Below, piece by piece: positions 35,207 to 42,908 of a stretch of DNA of 64,000 nucleotides. Both the position numbers and the translations under genes were made by a program. The stretch spans positions 1,798,001 to 1,862,000 of the forward strand of contig CP061009.1 of NCBI GenBank assembly GCA_025808375.1. Reading direction: 5' to 3'. The stretch comes from Duncaniella muricolitica. Its GTDB lineage: Bacteria; Bacteroidota; Bacteroidia; Bacteroidales; Muribaculaceae. The notes beneath the pieces are model-generated. The model saw nothing but the letters and a program-made list of their open reading frames with translations, was not told where the DNA came from and did no database searches. Every line of letters starts with the position of its first letter. Within the stretch, counting starts at the first letter, position 1.

Positions 35207-36510
35207 TAATGTTTAATTAGTAGTGGTGCGATAAAAATCTAACCACTGTGATTAAAATATTAGTATTTAGTCAAATACAGGAGTACATTGATTTTTTGAT
35301 TTGAATTAGGTTTATTAGTCTTGTTGTTCAGAAGCATCAAGATTATGAATCAGGGTAAACTTGTAAGGCAATATAGAGGAGACTGGCATGCAAAGAATCT
35401 CAACAGCTACAACCACCTTCTTCATTTGCTGTTCGGGCAGTTGACAGGATGTTATTCGCTTAGGGACATCTGTTTATGCCTTGAAGCTCACTCAAAAATC
35501 CTATATCACCTTGGTTTTCGCAGAACGGTGAATCACACATCGTTGTCAAGAGCCAATGAAAGTCGTGACTATCGTATTTTTGAAGGACTTGGAATCTATC
35601 TCATAGGATTGGTCAGACCGATGTATTCAAAAACCAAACTGTCCGGGATAACCATAGACAATGTGATTTATGCGTTGGACTCAACGACCATATCCACCAG
35701 CATAAAACTTGCTGCATGGGCGTTGGGCAAATACAGCAAAGGTGCCGTCAAAATGCACACATTGCTTGATTTGCGAGGGAATATACCGGCCAATATCCAT
35801 ATTACTGACGGAAAATGGCATGACAGCAACGAACTCAACATACTCACACCCGAACCATTTGCTTTCTACGTAATGGACAAAGCGTATGTTGATTTTGAAG
35901 CCCTGTTCAGATTTCATCAGTCGCAGGCTTTCTGGGTATCCCGACCTAAGGAGAACATGAAGTTCACAACCGTAAGGCAGATGGAAATCCCGGATGCAAA
36001 ATCGGGCATTATAGAAGACTCTCGTATCCGGGTTACAGGATACAGGTCGCGTAAACTATATCCGGAAGACATGAGATTTGTGCGGATATATGACCCGGAT
36101 AAGGATACCATCGTGGACTTTGTATCCAACAACTTTGACGTAAGTGCATTGGAGATATCCAGTCTTTACCGTCACCGTTGGGATATAGAGGTTTTCTTCA
36201 AGTGGATAAAACAGAATATTGTCGTAAAAACTCTTTGGGGATTTTCCGAAAATGCTGTTAAAATCCATCTTTGGACTGCCATCATATCCTATCTGACAGT
36301 TGCACGGATAAAGGCTGATTACGAAAGCTGCTATTCTATCACCGAAGTCGCAACACTGATCAGAATATCTGCTCTGGAGCGTGTCGAATTACGACAGCTT
36401 ATAACAAAGGAGACCTCATCAACCAATTCAAACCAAAATGTCAAAGAACTCTCTTTATTTGATGATTTTTAAATTAATGCGATTTTATCGCACCAGTAGT
36501 AATGTTTAAT
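35207..36510. mobile_element. IS4-like insertion sequence between HTH-B and integrase B
   Basis: The inverted ends contain TGGTGCGATAAAA (35223-35235 region) and its reverse complement near 36484-36496. Direct repeats TAATGTTTAAT flank the element (35207-35217 and 36500-36510), consistent with an 11-base target duplication as is usual for IS4 relatives. The spacing of ends and repeats differs by 2-3 bases between sides, so exact ends are uncertain. Contains one intact transposase gene. Confidence 0.75.
35345..36472 (+). CDS. IS4-family transposase
   Basis: A 375-residue DDE transposase, apparently intact. It begins MNQGKLVRQYRGDWHAKNLNSY and has the DUF4372-like N-terminus (LLHLLFGQLTGCYSLRDI). 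The catalytic residues are in ALDSTTIS (first Asp), YVMDKAYVDFEALF (second Asp) and the Y-x(2)-R-x(3)-E signature YRHRWDIEVFFKWIKQN. The start chosen is the ATG at 35345; an upstream start would extend nearer the IS end. Being oriented opposite to the integrase, it may also drive transcription out of the element. Ends with a short acidic tail LFDDF. Confidence 0.9.
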   Translation: MNQGKLVRQYRGDWHAKNLNSYNHLLHLLFGQLTGCYSLRDICLCLEAHSKILYHLGFRRTVNHTSLSRANESRDYRIFEGLGIYLIGLVRPMYSKTKLSGITIDNVIYALDSTTISTSIKLAAWALGKYSKGAVKMHTLLDLRGNIPANIHITDGKWHDSNELNILTPEPFAFYVMDKAYVDFEALFRFHQSQAFWVSRPKENMKFTTVRQMEIPDAKSGIIEDSRIRVTGYRSRKLYPEDMRFVRIYDPDKDTIVDFVSNNFDVSALEISSLYRHRWDIEVFFKWIKQNIVVKTLWGFSENAVKIHLWTAIISYLTVARIKADYESCYSITEVATLIRISALERVELRQLITKETSSTNSNQNVKELSLFDDF

Positions 36511-36526
36511 GGTAAATGGTGGTTGC

Positions 36527-36546
36527 CCGGTGATAAAAATCACCGG
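36527..36546. promoter_or_regulatory. Inverted repeat just after HTH-B
   Basis: CCGGTGAT-AAAA-ATCACCGG, a perfect eight-base inverted repeat one base past the HTH-B stop. The HTH-A to integrase-A gap has related GGTGA and TCACC half-sites (26707-26760), so these may be binding sites in the integrase promoter. A factor-independent terminator is possible but lacks a T run. Confidence 0.45.
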
Positions 36547-36547
36547 A

Positions 36548-37441
36548 TTATAACTCAATCTTGGGGTTGAATAACTCGGCTAACTCTTTGGCGTTCAGTT
36601 TGACATACTTGCCACAGCGGAGTTTGGTTATCTTATATGTTTTGACGTAGTGATACAGCTGGTCGCGGGTCAGCGAGTATTTCTCCATAGCTTCAGCCAC
36701 TGAAATAAACTCTACATCCTCGGCTGATTTGACTCCCTTTGCCACATCGAAGTGATATTTGGAATAGTAGACCTTTGAACCCTCTTTGCGCTTCGGTATT
36801 CCGATTTTCGACACCAGAGAATAAATCGCCGAGAGAGTCATGCCATACTTTGACTGAATATCCTCGACCGAATACCACTCCGTAATTTCCGGATTCTCTT
36901 TTCTCGCTGAGAAAAGCCGGTCGATATGACTTTTGCTGAAATATGCCTTACCGCGAAGGATTGTCTTAGGCACATTGTTTTCGGCAACGACCTTGTATAT
37001 CCATGAATCCTTGACTCCGAATTTCTCGCGAATTTCAGCACGGGTATAGAACTCATTTATAGTTTTCTTTTCATTGGTTTCTCTTTTTGTATATGGAGAA
37101 CCATCAAGCATTTTGTCTATACTCTCACGTTTGATAAGTGTCAGGCGAGAACTGAGTTTGGCTGCAACAAGATCGCCGCGATAAATCAGTTTATAAATAC
37201 CCTGTCGAGTCCTGCCCAAGACTTTCGCTGTTTCCGCGACTGTCAGATAATCTTTCTCCTTAATAGCAGAAGTCATCGCTGGCACAGTTGAGTTTGCCAG
37301 TTGAATCTTCTGCTGTCTCATTCGCTCCTTATAGGAGTGCTCCGCACATCGCTTCGAGCAGAAGCGAGTGACGGTAGTCTGAGCGGTGAATTGTTTGCCA
37401 CACCACTCGCAAATTTTCTCAATTCTAATGTTGCTACTCAT
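36548..37441 (-). CDS. Zinc-ribbon protein with four tandem HTH units (module B)
   Basis: A 297-residue protein from the ATG at 37441. The frame stays open upstream but only across the terminator and repeats. Zinc ribbon: Cys11, Cys14, Cys28, Cys32 (ICEWCGKQF, FCSKRC). Four HTH units begin at DYLTVAETAKVLGRTRQGIY, FYTRAEIREKFGVKDSWIY, WYSVEDIQSKYGMTLSAIY and FISVAEAMEKYSLTRDQLY. It is homologous along its length to the module A protein. Four phased repeats lie upstream (37468-37507). Probably controls its own gene and integrase B. Confidence 0.75.
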   Translation of the reverse strand: MSSNIRIEKICEWCGKQFTAQTTVTRFCSKRCAEHSYKERMRQQKIQLANSTVPAMTSAIKEKDYLTVAETAKVLGRTRQGIYKLIYRGDLVAAKLSSRLTLIKRESIDKMLDGSPYTKRETNEKKTINEFYTRAEIREKFGVKDSWIYKVVAENNVPKTILRGKAYFSKSHIDRLFSARKENPEITEWYSVEDIQSKYGMTLSAIYSLVSKIGIPKRKEGSKVYYSKYHFDVAKGVKSAEDVEFISVAEAMEKYSLTRDQLYHYVKTYKITKLRCGKYVKLNAKELAELFNPKIEL

Positions 37442-37467
37442 CTCATTTGTGGAGATTTCTCCGTTGT

Positions 37468-37507
37468 TTGTAAATGTTCGTAAACAATTGACAACCATTG
37501 TCAACTT
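37468..37507 (-). repeat. Four 10-base phased repeats upstream of HTH-B
   Basis: On the plus strand the units are TTGTAAATGT, TCGTAAACAA, TTGACAACCA and TTGTCAACTT, consensus TTGT(A/C)AAC at a strict 10-base period. They end 26 bases before the start codon (37441), the same position as the repeats of module A. Parts also form the inverted repeat TTGACAA-CCA-TTGTCAA (37488-37504). The repeat is weaker than in A or C. Confidence 0.55.
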
Positions 37508-37581
37508 TCTCCACCACCTTGCTGACGCTTGGGGTGAAATGAGTCGCTGTCGTACAAAATCCGTACAAAATAGTGCATAAA

Positions 37582-37617
37582 AACGCCTAACACTGACAGT
37601 TATCAGCATTAGGCGTT
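37582..37617 (-). terminator. Terminator upstream of integrase module B
   Basis: AACGCCTAA (37582-37590) pairs perfectly with TTAGGCGTT (37609-37617), with CTGA/TCAG extending inside. On the minus strand it is followed by TTTT, a good intrinsic terminator. It holds the same place as in module A. Confidence 0.8.
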
Positions 37618-37690
37618 CTTGTAAGATTTAAGTTTTATCGTTCAGTAACAGTCAATTGCTATCAATATAACGCATTGATAACCAACTGAT

Positions 37691-37704
37691 TACTTGCCGA
37701 TGCA
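37691..37704 (-). other. Shared motif, candidate att core (module B)
   Basis: Minus strand TGCATCGGCAAGTA. With module C it shares GATTA(C/T)TTGCCGATGCA on the plus strand (37688-37704 and 58233-58249), in the same orientation. The pair could be attL and attR of the 20.5-kb segment between them. Confidence 0.45.
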
Positions 37705-37859
37705 GTGTTGACAACTATAATTGTATCAAGGAGTTGCAGTTTAAATGGTTCATGCCTGATTTTGGTAAGTCATTGACTTGGCGGAACTTGTCGTTTTTAT
37801 TGCTGTCCGAGACTGTCTCGGCCTCATAATTGAAGCCATATCCGAGTTGCTTTCACCTG

Positions 37860-37891
37860 CAAAGGTAATTATTTCTGCGATTGCAACCAAA
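37860..37891 (-). promoter_or_regulatory. Leftward promoter ahead of module B
   Basis: Minus-strand TTTG (37888-37891), 20 bases, TACCTTTG (37860-37867): full -33/-7 match. The RNA would start near 37853, contain the shared motif and end at the terminator, about 270 nucleotides, without an evident reading frame. Confidence 0.6.
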
Positions 37892-37930
37892 TATTCTAGC
37901 AAGAATGTTTCATATATGGGAAACAATCAT

Positions 37931-37938
37931 TAATTTTG
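37931..37938 (+). promoter_or_regulatory. -7 box of the XRE/DUF3990 operon
   Basis: TAATTTTG matches TAnnTTTG and overlaps the TTG at 37936, so translation must begin at the ATG at 37954, giving a near-leaderless message. The -33 is poor (TTTC at 37908). It is divergent from the promoter at 37860-37891. Confidence 0.5.
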
Positions 37939-37953
37939 CGGAAAAGAATTTTT

Positions 37954-38382
37954 ATGAAAGACAGACTTGATAATATCGGTAAGCTTTTCGGGAAGAGACG
38001 GGCCGAGCTTGGCATGACTCAGGCAGAGGTCGGTGAGCGCATCGGCGTGGGTCGTGCGACAGTATCCAAAATCGAAAGCGGGAAGGGGCTGACATTCGAT
38101 ACCATCAATCGAGTGGCTGACGCTCTCGAAGCTGATGTCACGGTTGCTCTCACTCCGAAAGTCAATCATGGCAAAGAGGTGATAGAATATATAGTCGCGG
38201 CCATCAGTGAATTTGCCAAGAGGAATTTTCTGACCATAAAGGAAGCGTCCAACTACCTTCTCCGCTTCAAGGGAATAGATTTTCTCGAACAATGCTATGC
38301 GGCAGAGCATACATTGTCGGTAAACGATTGGGTGGAGGATATTACTGCCATTTGCAAACGTAACGGAGGTCGTATCGGATGA
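37954..38382 (+). CDS. XRE-family antitoxin/regulator
   Basis: A 142-residue protein with an N-terminal HTH (LFGKRRAELGMTQAEVGERIGVGRATVSKIESGKGLTFDTINRVADAL, split across residues 8-55). A C-terminal helical domain follows (HGKEVIEYIVAAISEFAKRNFLTIKEASNYLLRFKG-like) and resembles the DUF3791-type partner. The stop overlaps the DUF3990 start by four bases. By position it is the transcriptional and perhaps neutralising half of a toxin-antitoxin set. Confidence 0.8.
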   Translation: MKDRLDNIGKLFGKRRAELGMTQAEVGERIGVGRATVSKIESGKGLTFDTINRVADALEADVTVALTPKVNHGKEVIEYIVAAISEFAKRNFLTIKEASNYLLRFKGIDFLEQCYAAEHTLSVNDWVEDITAICKRNGGRIG

Positions 38383-38852
38383 AGCTATATCATGGATCCA
38401 ATGTGATGATTGAAAAGGTTGATTTCGCCAAGTGTCATCCTTTCAAAGATTTCGGTTGCGGTTTCTACCTGACCGATAACATCGCGCATGCCCGTAACAT
38501 GGCGTTCCGCCGTTGTCTCCGCACCGGAGGAGATGAATGTGTTACGGAGTATGAATTTGATTTCGAGGGTGCATTGCAGAATCTGAAGATGAAAATCTTT
38601 GAGAAGCCTTCTGATGAGTGGGCTGAGTTTGTGATGATGAATCGAAACGAGAACATTACGCACCCAGCACATGATTATGACATTGTTATCGGACCTATAG
38701 CCGATGATGCTGTTGTCGTGTCTTTTCGTCTGTTTCAAGATGGCTTCATATCAATTTCTGAATTGGTTAAACGTCTTGAATATAAAGAGCTCAGCACTCA
38801 GTATTTCTTTCACAATCCCAACGCCATTGGTTATTTGAATCGTGTATTATGA
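38379..38852 (+). CDS. DUF3990 protein, ADP-ribosyltransferase-like toxin
   Basis: A 157-residue DUF3990 protein: KLYHGSNVMIEKVDF at the N-terminus, KDFGCGFYLTDNIAHARNMA, then YEFDFEGALQNLKMKIF. The YHGS and FGxGFYLT blocks match the NAD-binding half of ADP-ribosyltransferase folds, so the product may modify a protein or nucleic acid; this is unproven for the family. It overlaps the XRE gene by four bases and the DUF3791 gene by four bases, forming a compact three-gene toxin-antitoxin locus. Confidence 0.8.
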   Translation: MKLYHGSNVMIEKVDFAKCHPFKDFGCGFYLTDNIAHARNMAFRRCLRTGGDECVTEYEFDFEGALQNLKMKIFEKPSDEWAEFVMMNRNENITHPAHDYDIVIGPIADDAVVVSFRLFQDGFISISELVKRLEYKELSTQYFFHNPNAIGYLNRVL

Positions 38853-39079
38853 ATGGAGAAAAGAATTTTCAATTTCTGCTTGAGGCTATCTCGACAGATA
38901 TTATTAGTTGGCTTATCAGGGATAACGGACTCTCAATAAGTGAGGCAGTTTCAACATGGTATAATTCCGAAACCTTTGAAAGAATCTCGAACCCCGATAC
39001 AGGTATGTATGTAGAGAGCCCAGCCTATAACTACGAATTTCTGAAGAGAGAGCTACATACCGGACGTTTTCAAGGATAG
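38849..39079 (+). CDS. DUF3791 protein
   Basis: A 76-residue protein with the DUF3791 pattern: LLEAISTDIISWLIRDNGLSISEAVSTWYNSETFERISNPDTGMYVESPAYNYEFLKREL, quoted in parts. DUF3791 genes routinely accompany DUF3990 genes, and the pair is believed to work together in toxin-antitoxin fashion. Which of the small partners neutralises the toxin cannot be told here. Start overlaps DUF3990 (ATGA). Confidence 0.75.
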   Translation: MNGEKNFQFLLEAISTDIISWLIRDNGLSISEAVSTWYNSETFERISNPDTGMYVESPAYNYEFLKRELHTGRFQG

Positions 39080-39192
39080 AGCCGGTAAAATATTTGGTGA
39101 TGAGTTGTAAATTGTGATAAAAAACTTCGGCGATTCGTTATATCATTTCCGAAATATTCAGTAAATTTACGTCTAATTCAATATCGACCCTT

Positions 39193-39411
39193 ATGGATAA
39201 AGACTTCAATAGAATCAAAGTTGTTTTGGATGACAAGAAGAGAACCAATAAATGGCTTGCTGAACAATTAGGAAAGGATCCGGCAACCGTTTCCAAATGG
39301 TGTACCAATTCTGCCCAGCCAGGCGTTGAGACCTTGTTTGCTATTGTCGAATGCCTTGGCGTAAAAGTCAAGGACTTACTTAAGGAACCTTCGCAGGAGG
39401 CTGCTAATTAA
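39193..39411 (+). CDS. Small XRE-type HTH regulator
   Basis: A 72-residue single-domain HTH protein: VLDDKKRTNKWLAEQLGKDPATVSKWCTNSAQPGVETLFAIVECLGVKVKDLL. Such Cro-like proteins often control restriction-modification operons. It precedes the WYL gene by 16 bases and is probably cotranscribed with it. Together they are likely regulators of the methyltransferase-kinase genes that follow. No clear -33/-7 pair was found upstream. Confidence 0.8.
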   Translation: MDKDFNRIKVVLDDKKRTNKWLAEQLGKDPATVSKWCTNSAQPGVETLFAIVECLGVKVKDLLKEPSQEAAN

Positions 39412-39427
39412 CTGACTTAATTGCATT

Positions 39428-40459
39428 ATGGCGACAAATAAAGACCCATGGCTTCGTTACTTGGCACTTGATAAATGCCTAAGTAACTATTCTCGCAAAT
39501 TCTATATCGAGGATTTGCAGAAGGCCGTGTGCGATTATTTGACACGAGAAAAGAGCGAAGAGACTACCGTTAGCAAACGCCAGATATATGATGATTTGTC
39601 TCAAATGCGGACCTCTCCAGAACTTAATGCTCCTATTGAATCATATTGGGAAGGCCAACGTAAATATTATCGCTATTCGGAGCCAGGCTTCTCCATTGTA
39701 GATTTGACAGACGAAGAACTTTCTTCTCTTGAAGCAACAGTCAACATGTTGGCTTTCTTCCGGGGTATGCCTCAATTTGATTGGATGAGTCGAATCATTG
39801 ACAAGCTAAAAAAGAAATACAAGGTTTCCTACACCTTCCGGAATATCTTGTCTTTTGACTCCAATGTCGATCTTCAAGGCATTGAAAGGTTTCAAGAACT
39901 TTTTGGCTATGTCAATAATGAGCAACCTATAATTATAGAGTATGCTCCTTTCGGCAAAACGCCCTTCCGTGCTACTGTCCATCCCTATTGTTTGAAGCAG
40001 TACAACAATCGCTGGTATCTGCTCGGACTTGTAAGCGATAAAGAGTATCATGATATTTCGGTTTTCGCATTGGATAGAATTACAAATGTGACAACATCGG
40101 ATTCGAAGTTCATTCCGGATACCATTATGATTGACCCCGAGGATTATTTCTATGATGTAATCGGCATGACCATTAATAAAGAGGCAAAGAAGGAAAAGGT
40201 CGTACTTCGTTTCGCCCCATGTAGATACTCCTTCGTTACCTCGAAACCCATTCATCCATCGCAAACCAAAAACGACCAAGAAAGAACTATCACAATAAAT
40301 GTTATCCCTAATCGAGAATTAACTGCAACGATTCTCGGTTTCGGGAAGGATGTAGAAGTGCTTGAGCCTCAGTCGCTCCGATTGGAGATTGCATCCATAT
40401 TTGAGGAGTGTTGCAAAAATTATGGACTTGTGAAGAATGACTGCACAAACCCGCAGTAA
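39428..40459 (+). CDS. WYL-domain transcriptional regulator
   Basis: A 343-residue regulator. The N-terminal wHTH is RYLALDKCLSNYSRKFYIEDLQKAVCDYL with SKRQIYDDLSQMR. The WYL domain (IIIEYAPFGKTPFRATVHPYCLKQYNNRWYLLGL, and FALDRITNV) is followed by a WCX-like C-terminal part (KVVLRFAPCRYSFVTSKPIHPSQ). WYL proteins sense a ligand, often nucleic acid, and regulate defence loci. It ends 39 bases before the methyltransferase-kinase gene, whose -7 box overlaps this stop codon, so this gene product may repress that promoter. Confidence 0.88.
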   Translation: MATNKDPWLRYLALDKCLSNYSRKFYIEDLQKAVCDYLTREKSEETTVSKRQIYDDLSQMRTSPELNAPIESYWEGQRKYYRYSEPGFSIVDLTDEELSSLEATVNMLAFFRGMPQFDWMSRIIDKLKKKYKVSYTFRNILSFDSNVDLQGIERFQELFGYVNNEQPIIIEYAPFGKTPFRATVHPYCLKQYNNRWYLLGLVSDKEYHDISVFALDRITNVTTSDSKFIPDTIMIDPEDYFYDVIGMTINKEAKKEKVVLRFAPCRYSFVTSKPIHPSQTKNDQERTITINVIPNRELTATILGFGKDVEVLEPQSLRLEIASIFEECCKNYGLVKNDCTNPQ

Positions 40460-40464
40460 CTTTG
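40457..40464 (+). promoter_or_regulatory. -7 box of the methyltransferase-kinase operon
   Basis: TAACTTTG matches TAnnTTTG exactly and overlaps the WYL stop codon. No good -33 is present 19-21 bases upstream, so the promoter may need an activator. The ATG at 40499 lies 35 bases downstream. Confidence 0.45.
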
Positions 40465-40498
40465 CAGTATCGAAACAAAACCAAAAGATTTTAAGCTT

Positions 40499-42901
40499 AT
40501 GCTCAACAACACTTCCAACACCGTCGACCAGAAAGTAGTTAACCTCGTAAATCGTTTCTTCGATTTCAGCCTAGCCAAAGGCATTTTCCGCAAGGATGGC
40601 CTCGGACTCCTCGTCGAGTGTTATCTGCACGCTGCTGGTCCATGGGTAAAAGAAGAAGTTAAGGATATCCTTCTTTCTCAGGAGGCGTCCGAAATCTTTG
40701 ACAAAGCTTTCAACGAAGAGGAGTGCGCTTATTTAGGAGAACATCTTATAGAGGTATATGACCTCGTGATGAGCCGCTCTGATGGCGTACATACTCCATA
40801 TATGGGCTTTACACAACCTAAAGAGGTAACTGATTTTGTTTGCGCGATAGCGGAGTTCCCCGAGGATGTCGAGGTTTACAATCCCTTCATGGGCGGTGCC
40901 TCGTATGCAATAGCACTTTCCAATCCCGTCACGGGTGAGGAATTGAGTCCGGAAGCTTGGGCTATCGCCAAGATTAGACTATTCGCCGCAGGCAAGGAGC
41001 TGTCAACCACACTCTCTCTCGGTGACTCATTCGTCGCTATTGAGTCTGACAAGAAGTATAAGGCCATCGTTTCTTCGCCCGCGTACCTCATTCAGTCGGG
41101 TCAAGAGATTGGTGACGTGGTCTCTAAGCTCTATGACAAACTCGAGAATGGCGGCAAACTAGCGTGTCTTGTATCGGCTGGCTTCCTTTTTTCAGAAAAG
41201 CGTAGTTCTCGTGTACCCAGAGAGCGTCTCATTAATGACAAGGCTATCAAGAGCGTGATTATGTTGCCTTCGAACATTTTCAATGGCATTTCAATTGCTC
41301 AGGCGTTGGTGATTATTACCAAAGGAGAAACTAATGAGCAAATCCTCTTTGCCGATGCATCCGGTTATACACGTTTCGCTAAAAGCGTATATCGTGCCAC
41401 GACCTTCGACAATGAGCAGTTTCTTCGCGACCTTGAAGATGAAGTAGACGATTACTACGATCGTGGATGTGTAATCGATAATTCAACCATCGGTGCTCCC
41501 ATTAAGTATTCAATGCTTAAAGGGTTCAATCTTACGCCATCGCTTTACCTCACTCCGACTCCGGCAAATGGCATATCGCTTGCCGATATTGCCACCGTTG
41601 TACCCGAACTGAAGGGAAAACACCCTGATGCAGACTGTTTCATCACTGGTTCTTCGATTCCGGAGGCTATGCACAGAAAGCCTTTCGTTCCCCAAAAGGT
41701 AAAAGATGAACGAGTGGCGACGGCCAAGAATCAAATAATGATTTCTGGAGACTCAGTCATCTTAGCACTTGTGAGTGGTAAAATTCGCACAGCATATACG
41801 GAGGACTTTAATGGAATTATAGCCTTCCCCAGAGGTTTCATCAAGGTGCTTAAACCAAAGTATTGCATCAGCGCCAAATATCTGGCAGCTCTTCTCTCCA
41901 CGGAGATTGTATCGAAGCAGATTGAGGCTCAAACCTCAGGCGTCATCATACCTCGGCTTACCAAAATGGATATCGCTTCTATTATGGTTCCTAATCATGC
42001 GACTCCAGAAGAAAAAGAGAAACTTGTCTCAAACGTAATCTCATCAGAGATGAGTGATCTTGAATCTGAACTTCAAGAGACTCTCGACAAGCACAAGCGT
42101 GAGGTGCGTAGTACTCGTCACGCAATGATTCAGACTCTTGCTGCTCTCTCGTCCAACTGGGGATTGTTGAGTCGTTACTCGACACGAAGCAATGGCACTA
42201 TCAAGGCCAGCGACACCATTGGTCGGATTAATCCCATGCCAGTCCAAAATCTCATGGACAGCATCGAGTATGCCATCACCACTCTTGAACGTCAGGTAGA
42301 TTCTCTGCGCTTCGAAACATCCGATTTCGGTCAAGAGGAAGCCATCAATCCCTATGAGTTCATCAACTTATATATTGAATATCATCGCTCGCCATCGTTT
42401 CAGATGGTGAACATTGGGAATGATAACAATGCAGATTTTCCCGTTTTCGACGAAAACGATAACGTCCGCATTGAGCATACAGATGCAGCTAACGTCTTCT
42501 ATGCTCCAGCCAAACTTGTAGAAAGGATCTTTGACAATATAGTTTCTAATGCCAAAGCTCATGGCTTCACAAAAGAGGATTCTTTAAATCAAATCCGATT
42601 CGACTGGAAGACAGAAAACGACGATATCGTTATCACCATAGCCAATAATGGTGACCCCTTTAAAGAGGGAGTATCTGGTTCTGATGTGCTTATGAGCGGT
42701 TTTACTACCGCTCTTCACGGCAAAGCAGAAGACGGAACCACACACTCGGGTCAAGGGGGATTCGAGATTAAATCCCTCATGGAAGGTCTCGGTTCTGTAG
42801 AGGTTATCTCAGTACCTGACTCTGAGTTCCCTGTGGTATATAAACTAACCTTCGAAAAGACCAATTTTGCAACAGTTGATCTTGATGAAGAGCAAAACTG
42901 A
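40499..42901 (+). CDS. N6-methyltransferase-like / TRD / histidine kinase fusion
   Basis: An 800-residue protein with three parts. Residues 1-330 resemble the N6-adenine methyltransferase of type I HsdM: motif I NPFMGGASY (Asn128-Gly133 region). Motif IV is SSPAY (residues 192-196), not NPPY/F, so methylation is probably lost or altered. Residues 340-530 resemble a specificity/target-recognition domain (LADIATVVPELKGK; GVIIPRLTKMDIASIMVPN). Residues 530-800 are a histidine-kinase core: RSTRHAMIQTL with candidate phospho-acceptor His541, N-box DNIVSNAKAHGF (Asn680, Asn684), G1 NNGDPF and a G2-like HSGQGGFEIKSL. It is followed after seven bases by a response regulator. I know no such fusion as a characterised system. 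Confidence 0.75.
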   Translation: MLNNTSNTVDQKVVNLVNRFFDFSLAKGIFRKDGLGLLVECYLHAAGPWVKEEVKDILLSQEASEIFDKAFNEEECAYLGEHLIEVYDLVMSRSDGVHTPYMGFTQPKEVTDFVCAIAEFPEDVEVYNPFMGGASYAIALSNPVTGEELSPEAWAIAKIRLFAAGKELSTTLSLGDSFVAIESDKKYKAIVSSPAYLIQSGQEIGDVVSKLYDKLENGGKLACLVSAGFLFSEKRSSRVPRERLINDKAIKSVIMLPSNIFNGISIAQALVIITKGETNEQILFADASGYTRFAKSVYRATTFDNEQFLRDLEDEVDDYYDRGCVIDNSTIGAPIKYSMLKGFNLTPSLYLTPTPANGISLADIATVVPELKGKHPDADCFITGSSIPEAMHRKPFVPQKVKDERVATAKNQIMISGDSVILALVSGKIRTAYTEDFNGIIAFPRGFIKVLKPKYCISAKYLAALLSTEIVSKQIEAQTSGVIIPRLTKMDIASIMVPNHATPEEKEKLVSNVISSEMSDLESELQETLDKHKREVRSTRHAMIQTLAALSSNWGLLSRYSTRSNGTIKASDTIGRINPMPVQNLMDSIEYAITTLERQVDSLRFETSDFGQEEAINPYEFINLYIEYHRSPSFQMVNIGNDNNADFPVFDENDNVRIEHTDAANVFYAPAKLVERIFDNIVSNAKAHGFTKEDSLNQIRFDWKTENDDIVITIANNGDPFKEGVSGSDVLMSGFTTALHGKAEDGTTHSGQGGFEIKSLMEGLGSVEVISVPDSEFPVVYKLTFEKTNFATVDLDEEQN

Positions 42902-42908
42902 AAAAAAT

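Noticed and set aside
37442..37609. N-terminal extension of the HTH-B protein
   Set aside because: It would translate through the terminator and the phased repeats; modules A and C start at the equivalent methionine.
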